A stretch of 64,000 bases of DNA from Galeopsis tetrahit (Eukaryota > Streptophyta > Magnoliopsida > Lamiales > Lamiaceae). The stretch is taken from contig OY776133.1 of NCBI GenBank assembly GCA_963675135.1, positions 35,179,494 through 35,243,493 of the forward strand, given 5' to 3'. Below, in pieces: positions 57,145 to 64,000 of the stretch. The translations under genes were made by a program, and so were the position numbers. Under the pieces are notes generated by a model. The model saw only the letters and a program-made list of their open reading frames with translations, had not been told where the DNA came from and searched no databases. How positions within the stretch are numbered: the stretch's first letter is position 1; the number at the start of each line of letters is the position of its first letter.

Positions 57145-58360
57145 GTAGTTCTTTTTTAAAGAAAAATGTAGATATTTCTTATTGAAAAATGTAAGAATCT
57201 TCTTATTGAAGTGATAATTTTGATAATAAAAATGTAGTTCTTTCTAATTGAGAAGTGGGAATTGTTGTTATTGAAAAGTGGTAATTTTGTTATTGAAAAG
57301 TGTGGTTCTTTTTTACTGAGAAATGTGATTCTTTTTTACCGAAAAGTGATAAATATTATTATCGAAAAGTGGTAATTTTATTACTGAAAAGTGGTAACTA
57401 TTATTATTGAAAAGTGGAAATTTTGTTACTGAAAAGTGAAAATTTTGTTAATGAAAATTGGTAACTATTATTATTGAAAAGTGGAAATTTTGTTACTGAA
57501 AAGTGGTAACTATTAATATTGAAAAGTGGAAATTTTGTTACTGAAAAGTGGTAACTATTAATATTGAAAAGTGGAAATTTTGTTACTGAAAAGTGGTAAC
57601 TATTATTATTGAAAAGTGGAAATTTTGTTACTGAAAAGTGGTAGCTATTATTATTGAAAAGTGGAAATTTTGTTACTGAAAAGTGGTAAATATTATTATT
57701 GAAAAGTGGAAATTTTGTTACTTGAAAAGTGGTAACTATTATTATTGAAAAGTGGAAATTTTGTTACTGAAAAGTGGTAACTATTATTATTGAAAAGTGG
57801 AAATTTTGTTACTGAAAAGTGGTAACTATTATTATTGAAAAGTGGAAATTTTGTTACTGGTAACTATTATTATTGAAAAGTGGAAATTTTGTTACTGGTA
57901 ACTATTATTATTGAAAAGTGGAAATTTTGTTACTGAAAAGTGGTAACTATTAATATTGAAAAGTGGAAATTTTGTTATTGAAAAGTGGTAACTATTATTA
58001 TTGAAAAGTGGAAATTTTGTTACTGAAAAGTGTAACTATTATTATTGAAAAGTGGAAATTTTGTTACTGAAAAGTGGTAACTATTATTATTGAAAAGTGG
58101 AAATTTTGTTACTGAAAAGTGGTAACTATTAATATTGAAAAGTGGAAATTTTGTTACTGAAAAGTGGTAACTATTATTATTGAAAAGTGGAAATTTTGTT
58201 ACTGAAAAGTGGTAACTATTATTATTGAAAAGTGGAAATTTTGTTACTGAAAAGTGGTAACTATTATTATTTAAAAGTGAAAATTTTGTTACTGAAAAAT
58301 GGTAACTATTATTATTAAAAAGTGGAATTTTGTTATTGAAAAGTGTGAACTATTATTACT
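57145..58360. repeat. 45-bp minisatellite made of two GAAAAGTGG half-units
   Basis: The main unit reads TTACTGAAAAGTGGTAAC plus TATTATTATTGAAAAGTGG plus AAATTTTG (45 bp), about 18-20 times from roughly 57370 to 58330. The two halves share GAAAAGTGG. Variants: AATATT for ATTATT, loss of the first half's GAAAAGTG near 57860-57905, one extra T at 57721. The left edge (57145-57370) is less regular. Confidence 0.93.
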
Positions 58361-59060
58361 GATTTTTTTAATAAAAATAGTATTTAAAAAATTAATTACT
58401 GTAACGTGGTACTAAATTTTTTGTAATTAAAAATTTAATTTTTAGTAATTAAAAATTTGAGTTCACAAAGTTTCAAACTCATGACCTCATACATAACTTA
58501 GATTGCAGTAACCGCTACACTAACAATTAATTTGTTGTTAATTTTCGATTTTCCTAATTTATAACAATTGACCTGTGCATTAGTGTGCACGTGCACACTG
58601 TGCACAGGAGACCAACTCACGGTGGTTTGATCACATCCCTAGGAAAAACATATAAAGATATAAATACTACTGCACCTATTCAAGGTAGGACAACAACCTA
58701 GTGGTTGTCCTTGAAGTGCCTTTATCGACTTTTACAATTGAAATTATTCAATAACAATTTTTTTTTATATATTTTTAAAGTTACAAATTAATCAATTAAT
58801 TATATATGTTAAACTAATATAGTAAAATAAAGTGTGTAAACTATGCATAGTTCTTAATATTTTACAGCTTATTGACGGCGGTGAGTAATTACAATTTTTA
58901 GAAATTAATAAAAAAAATTTACATTTACAAATTTAAAAGTTACAATTTGAATACATGTAAAATAAACAACTTAATATACATATACAATTAATATTAAAAG
59001 ATAAAACCAAAGAGTTATCTGTCCTAGTGGCAGATGCTCAATAATAGACACTTATAGACC
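58361..59060. other. AT-rich interior of the CACTA right arm
   Basis: No gene. A nested palindrome lies at 58572-58608. The sequence TTCAAACTCATGACCTCATAC (58470-58490) resembles wording in plant LINE or MITE ends, but nothing can be bounded. Confidence 0.4.
58572..58608. repeat. Nested palindrome around an 18-bp perfect palindrome
   Basis: AGTGTGCACGTGCACACT (58582-58599) is its own reverse complement. CCTGTGCA (58572-58579) and TGCACAGG (58601-58608) extend the arms after a small mismatch (TT versus G). Confidence 0.93.
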
Positions 59061-59289
59061 AAAAGGAAAACCGTTCCTAACATTAGATACCATGCGTCCA
59101 AAATCCGTTTCTAACCTGTTTAGATACAATAATTATGGTATCTAAATCTCAGTTTTTTTGTAGTGATATGGCGTCCCAACATTATTTGCACATTCTAAAA
59201 AATGAAATAACATAAAATTCTGGGACGGAGGGAGTATATTTTTATAATGTATGTATAATTTTTATAATGTATGTATATGAAAGTGTGTG

Positions 59290-60545
59290 TATGGTATTAC
59301 TAGTGTTTAAGTGAAAAACAGAACGATGTTACACTGAATGTTGAGACAAATAGTGTAACATAAACTCAAACAGAATATCAGAAAAAACAGACACAGCGAA
59401 AGACTAAAACACTAAAAATAAACAGAACACAATGGAAATAATTTTTACATAGATTTTAATTTAAAATCTATGCGTGAGCCTCATGGCAAAACTTTCACTA
59501 ATCAATGAGTGAATACATATGTTGTGTGAACAAATATTCACAACGGAAATAAGACTCGATAATGTATCTAGTCTAAAGATGGCTTAAGTGTAAAATTACA
59601 CTACCAAAAACTAATCTAACTCTATGATCTATCTATCAAAGAAGTATAGAAAAGTCTATGTTGTACAGGAAGTTTGGACTCTTCGGCACAACGACATGAA
59701 CATGCTAATGACAATTAATTCCTAACAGGATGAACGCTAGTTTAAGAATTAAAGAATAGCACTTCGTGAAATATGTGACTCTCGGATCTGATTTGTATAT
59801 CTTCATGGCAAACGAGAATCTGATGAAGAAGTTATAATAACCAATATAACGTCTAAGTAGGTAGAACTCTCACATAGAAATTATACGATTATTACTAATT
59901 CTCCATGCTGAATAATGAAGACGTTATGGCTTATTTATATGCGTGTAAATGGAGCCTAGAACCTTCATCCATGATCTCCTAGGGCATGTTTGCTTCATGG
60001 GTTAAGGGGGGTTTAGTGATGGGTTTGATATGTAAATCTATCTTCTCCCATGTTTGATTTCTCATAACTTTAAACACCTTGACCCGGGTTTATAAGTTGA
60101 CCCGGTTTTAATAAACTAGATTCCATGGGTTTAGACAACCTAGCCTCCCCTTGGGTTTATCTAGCCTCCCCCTTGGGTTTATCTAGCCAACCCACCACAT
60201 CTAAATCCATCTTATCCCAACCCATGAAGCAAACATGTCCCTAATATTTAGGATCTCATTCCTTCTTTTTCTCCCACTCCTCATTCAACCGCTTCTAGAT
60301 CATTCTAGCCTATTCTGGACGCCTCTAGCATGCAACCGCCTGATCTACAACATTCTGCAACCTTCCAGAACCTTCCAGCCTGGAACCGTGTAGAAACTTC
60401 TAGATCTTCAACCTGCGATGTTACTGCATCCAAAGCAGCATTAGCTAGAACAGTGAATTTGGACTTAGGAAAAATAAGAAAGGTCGAATTAAGATGTTGT
60501 TGTGAATATTAAGACATTTAAGAGTAACAACATCTACAATTTCCC
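59290..60545 (-). repeat. 3' LTR, minus strand, of a SIRE-like element
   Basis: On the minus strand it begins TGTAGATGTTGTTACTC at 60545, like the LTR at 11283, and shows the same TCTAGAAG-rich U3. A TATA-like CATATAAATAAGCC lies near 59930-59943. It runs to about 59290 (possible end ...CACTTAAACA). A Tourist-like MITE interrupts it at 59982-60241. The internal side (60546 upward) carries the purine tract, so this is the 3' LTR and the element continues to the right. Confidence 0.7.
59982..60241. mobile_element. Tourist-like MITE inside an LTR
   Basis: 260 bp; ends GGGCATGTTTGCTTCATGGG and, reversed, GGGACATGTTTGCTTCATGG. TA lies on both sides (59980-59981, 60242-60243). A 3-bp duplication is not clear, so the superfamily is tentative. 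Confidence 0.8.
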
Positions 60546-61440
60546 CCAATTTGACCTTTCGACTACAACACACCTGATGCACATATATTTCTATATATAC
60601 TCAGTATTATGTACATGCTAGAGCATTACCATCATATCCATGTACTAGTCAAGTCAACATCTGTTGTAGTTTTTGGATCAAAGTAAGAAAGACCGAGAAT
60701 GATTTCACATAGTCCGTGCCATAAGAGCAATGTGATCTCACTCAAAACAACAATAAGTATAAACAATATACTTATCTGAACAACATATAAACTTACAAAA
60801 ATCATAAGTTAAATCAGAGCATATATGAATATGTACTATATCAACCTAAAACTTATGTATGACTCAATAAAATCAGAGCAAAGATTAAAAATAAATAATC
60901 AGAGCAAAAAAAGTGAAAAACAACAATATCTAACAAAGACCTAGACAATAAGCCGTAAGCAAATGAGAATTAAAAATAAGTGTACTTCTAAATTATATTA
61001 TTATCAAAGCAAACAATTTAAGCAGTAAGCACATGATAATTAAAGAGAGGTGTACTTCTATATTATCCTCAAAGCAAACAATTTAAGCAAATTGAATAAT
61101 AAGGCAAGTTAGAAAAACAAAGCAGACAACAACTAACATAAATATAAACATAAACATATACAACATGCAGTAAACTATTATCATCAATGCAAATAATTTA
61201 AGCATGTTGAATAAAGAACAACCTATCAACTAGGAAGGAAAAGCAAAATATGTAAATCAACTTAAACACAGAATAAATGAATAAGATCAAGGGAAGTATA
61301 AAAGACACAAATACTTAAGAAACCAAACAAGTGACATATATTGTTGTATCAACAACTGCAGCATCATGTTCCTGCACATTATCACTTATAATGTTCAGCC
61401 CTCCCCCTGTCTTGTATCAATCTGTTCAGTTGTTATCATA
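60546..61440 (-). other. Polypurine tract and 3' noncoding region of the minus-strand SIRE-like element
   Basis: On the minus strand: AAATTGGGGGAAATTG just before the LTR, preceded by T-rich sequence equivalent to 10604-11282. Near 61360-61420 the minus strand has GACAGGGGGAGGGCTGAAC and TGTGCAGGAACATGATGCTG, the counterpart of 10617-10665. The coding part of the element is missing; the duplicated block begins at 61472. Confidence 0.65.
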
Positions 61441-61471
61441 ACCTGTTTAGATAACCTGTTTAGATGTTAAT

Positions 61472-63555
61472 ATAATGCAATACTAATGTATACTCTGTCG
61501 GAATACATTTAAAAAAAAAAAACATTCTTCTCGTTACTATTTAAATATTTATTAAAAATTGTTTATGTGAGTGTTTAATGCAAATTGGGACCAATCTCGC
61601 AACGTGCATTGGTGGAGCAACTGGGGCCCGCCCGCGTGAATCAATGGTCTTTGTAATTGTGGGTGTTTAATGCAAATTGGGACCAATCAATGCATCACAT
61701 GGGTTGTAAAAGTGGTCCTCCAGTCCGGACAACCATATTTCATTCAAGGCTGGTTGATTTCAGTATTTTAGTATAATTATCTTTCCTCTCAAATAATTGT
61801 GCAATTGAATTAAAATTTCAGCTCTAGTTTTTTTTCAAGGTAAGAAATTCGATAGACATAAAAATAACAACGGATTAAAGCACACACCTATCATCATAAC
61901 CTGGTCCTAACACTCCTAACCAGCAAAAGAAACTGCTCCAGAAATTTATGATAAAATTTAATTTTTAGCTTGATTTGGATTGTTTATTCTATTGTTAGTG
62001 TCTTGATTAGATTATTGTATATTTGATTGATCAATTACATGATTTCGATTATTAATTCATATATTGGTGCATGATTATTGCAACGAGAGTTGGATATTCG
62101 TAACATGATTATGGATTAGAATAAGTTATGTAGAACCCCCTTGTTAGTAATTGCTCTCATCAGAGAGACGGATTAGATACCATAAACACTATCTCTAAAT
62201 AGGTTAGAAAATGAGAGACGCTCTCATCAGAGACGGATTAGATACCATAAACACTATCTCTAAACAGGTTAGAAAATGAGAGACGCTCTCATCAGAGACA
62301 GATTAGATATCATAAACACTATATCTAAACAAGTTAGAAAATGAGAGACGGAATTTGACACTGTATATTCCCGTATCTAAACGATGAACGACCCGTTTTA
62401 TATTCGGGTCAAAAATCCGTTTCAAATGTAGTTCCTAATTAAAAACGACATTTTCTCGTCTCTAAATCTGTATCTAAACGAGGAACATCCCAATCCCAAT
62501 CCCAAACCCAAACCCATCAGAGACGGATTAGATACCATAAACACGATCTCTGAACAGGTTAGAAAATGAGAGACGGAATTTGACACTTTATATTCCCGTA
62601 TCTAAACGATGAACGACCCGTTTTATATCCGGGTCAAAAATCCGTTTCAAATGTCGTTCCTAATTAAAAACGACATTTTCTCGTCTCTAAATCCGTATCT
62701 AAACGAGGAACATCCCAATCCCAATCCCAAACCCAATCCCAAACCCAAACCCAAACCCAAACCCAATCCCAATCCCGAACCCAAACCCAAACCCAATCCC
62801 AATCCCAATCCCAATCCCAATCCCAATCCCAACAAGGATCTTGCCTTTACTTTGCAAACAACGATCCTTTACTTTGAAATCTTTCGCAAACACTTTAGTT
62901 TCAGTCTCTATTTTTTTTAAAACTTCTTTGCAGTGCCTTCCACCGGAGGATCTTGCCTTTACTTTGCAAACAACGATCCATTCATTCTTTGTTACTTCTT
63001 ACGTGGTCGATGATGAACATCTACAAACTTGTAATTCAAATGGAATAAATTTAAATTAATTATTTATATATATACACTAACACTAATAATAATAATAATA
63101 ATTCTAATAACACATATGGAATCGGTACTCACATATTTTTGGAACCATAAAAAAATATGTTGAATACTATGTTTGCATTTTGAGATATTTTGTTCTTCTT
63201 GTCTTAATTACTCCTAATTCACAAAAATATATTATTATCAATAATAATTATAGATTGAATAAACATGGATGAAACTACTTACGTGGGTTGGACTTTTGCA
63301 CAATTCAATAATAATGTAAGGTTAGACTTCTGCACAATTCAATAACAGCGTGTGTATATGTAATTTTTTACTCTTCGTCCGTTGACCAACTCCACACATT
63401 GTATTTGCCAAGTGGGCCTAAAGCACTTGAAATCCTCAATTTCCCGACATTGTAGGCCTAAAACACTTGAAATCCTCAATTTCCCGACATTGTAGCCCTA
63501 AAACACCTGAAATTCTTAATTTCCATAATCCCGTAATCGTCTCACCCATATAACA
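61472..63555 (+). repeat. Paralogous copy of 37223-42940 without copia C
   Basis: 61472-62046 matches 37223-37799. From 62042 it continues directly into the sequence that follows copia C at 41717, through the GAGACGGATTAG repeats (two extra copies here), the CCCAAT/CCCAAA tract, the TTTGCAAACAACGATCC blocks, the AATATGTTGAATACTATG stretch and the AGGCCTAAAACAC repeats. Homology ends near 63555. No gene. Confidence 0.92.
62487..62833 (+). repeat. Two CCCAAT/CCCAAA hexamer tracts
   Basis: A short tract (62487-62516) and a long one (62714-62833, about 20 hexamers) with a duplicated CATCAGAGACGGATTAG segment between them. The long tract is longer than its partner at 42097-42182. Confidence 0.9.
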
Positions 63556-64000
63556 CTTTCTTTCAATTTAATAGGATGGATTGGATGGATCTTATATAGA
63601 ATCAATTCCTACTTAAATCTTAAATATTCTATTATTGTGAATAAAAATTTTGACTTGGTTAATTTTTTTTTTATTATATTTTTTTTGTAATTTTTTTTTA
63701 TTGATAATTTTTTTTCGAAATTGTGTGTGTTGAAAAGTGTAAGTTAATATAAGGGAAAATATCAATTTTGGTCACCCAGTTTTACCTCTTTTTATATTTG
63801 ATCACTCACATTTAGTCACTATCAAAATTGGTCACCAGAAAGAGTTTTAAGCCGTGAAATTTCTCAAAACCACAAAAATATTTATAATAGGTCAGAAGGA
63901 ATTCTGATGCATCTTCCACTGGTTTACTTTTTATTTTATAGATAATTAGGAAATGAGAAACTCAGGAGATAGAAATTTATTTCAATTAATTTTAAATGCC
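63556..64000. repeat. Partial copy of SCPL-intron sequence, then unassigned DNA
   Basis: 63570-63755 matches 33965-34530 (TATAGAATCAATTCC, AATCTTAAATATTC, TTTCGAAATTGTGTGTGTTG, GAAAAGTGTAAGTTAATAT) but lacks the Tourist-like MITE found there. From about 63756 the sequence has ATTTTGGTCAC words in inverted and direct copies, probably the edge of another repeat cut by the window end. Confidence 0.7.

Larger units (their letters stand above)
51961..59165. mobile_element. CACTA transposon without transposase, 7.2 kb
   Basis: Ends are CACTACAAAAAAAAGTCTG (left) and, reversed, CACTACAAAAAAACTGAG (right), with the 3-bp duplication ATA (51958-51960, 59166-59168) typical of CACTA elements. Subterminal GAGACGG/AGATACGGATT words fill the first 350 bp. 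No TNPA- or TNPD-like frame is present. Instead it carries AT-rich sequence, a less AT-rich possibly captured segment, a LINE remnant and a long minisatellite. It would depend on transposase supplied elsewhere. Confidence 0.9.
51922..59234. mobile_element. Stowaway-type MITE 6, split by a CACTA element
   Basis: Left part 51922-51960 starts CTCCCTCCGTCC; right part 59169-59234 ends, reversed, CTCCCTCCGTCCCAGAATTT. TA flanks both outer ends. The two parts together give a MITE of about 105 bp; the CACTA element and its ATA duplication lie inside. Confidence 0.88.

Noticed and set aside
57145..58360. CRISPR-like array
   Set aside because: Repeats are contiguous minisatellite units without unique spacers, in a plant transposon.
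62609..62920. Frames encoding Pro-Asn or Gly-Leu repeats (also 42036-42431 and their minus-strand mirrors)
   Set aside because: They are translations of the CCCAAA/CCCAAT hexamer tract; open in several frames at once, with no start context or domain.
1..64000. tRNA, rRNA or organelle-derived sequence
   Set aside because: No cloverleaf, 5S or rRNA core was recognised; the TGGTATCAG matches are retroelement primer sites, not tRNA genes.

Overview
This is a plant nuclear window, almost certainly from a eudicot. The evidence is AT-rich intergenic DNA, many Ty1/copia elements primed by tRNA-iMet (TGGTATCAG-type binding sites), Stowaway and Tourist-like MITEs, CACTA transposons, and a 14-exon plant serine carboxypeptidase-like (SCPL) gene. 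I saw no bacterial, organellar or RNA genes. Species cannot be told from the sequence.

Layout. 1-1250: LTR-like sequence cut by the window edge. 1526-9251: decayed SIRE/Maximus-type copia on the minus strand, with a solo LTR of its own family in the integrase (3199-4486) and most of RNase H deleted. This element sits in a plus-strand retroelement whose third (env-like) ORF, 3' region and LTR follow at 9253-11811. 11812-21700: mostly old noncoding repeat, with two TGTAACACC-type LTR starts, local tandem duplications and short hairpins. 21708-23350: a CACTA-like end, an SCPL exon fragment, the primer-binding end of a minus-strand copia and a TRIM-like miniature retroelement. 23350-30832: deep nesting. 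A young copia (23909-28840) lies in a Tourist-like TIR element (23408-29313), which lies in an inverted LTR (23350-29457), which faces a second copy of that LTR (30640-30832) across a broken RT-RNase H fragment.

31738-35486 (minus) holds the only host-type gene, an SCPL acyltransferase/peptidase. Its Ser-Asp-His triad is readable but two exons carry frameshifts, so it is best called a pseudogene unless these are sequence errors. MITEs crowd around it. 37800-41716 is a very recent copia with LTRs that appear identical and a perfect 5-bp target duplication; it has almost no gag and a single stop in pol. Its unoccupied site survives at 62042 in a paralogous block (61472-63555). 41840-44259 is a CACTA end of the same family as 51961-59165. 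44544-51275 is an internally deleted SIRE-like element with 1.35-kb LTRs. 51961-59165 is a 7.2-kb CACTA element without transposase, inserted in a Stowaway MITE. It carries possible captured host sequence, a LINE remnant and a 45-bp minisatellite. 59290-61440 is the minus-strand 3' end of the retroelement type seen at 9253-11811.

The genes do not form a pathway. The coding capacity is retrotransposon gag/protease/integrase/RT/RNase H in several states of decay plus one SCPL locus. The value of the window is its layered insertion history: several target-site duplications, and two or three empty sites preserved in paralogous copies, let events be ordered. All identities come from reading motifs by eye; no database search was possible.
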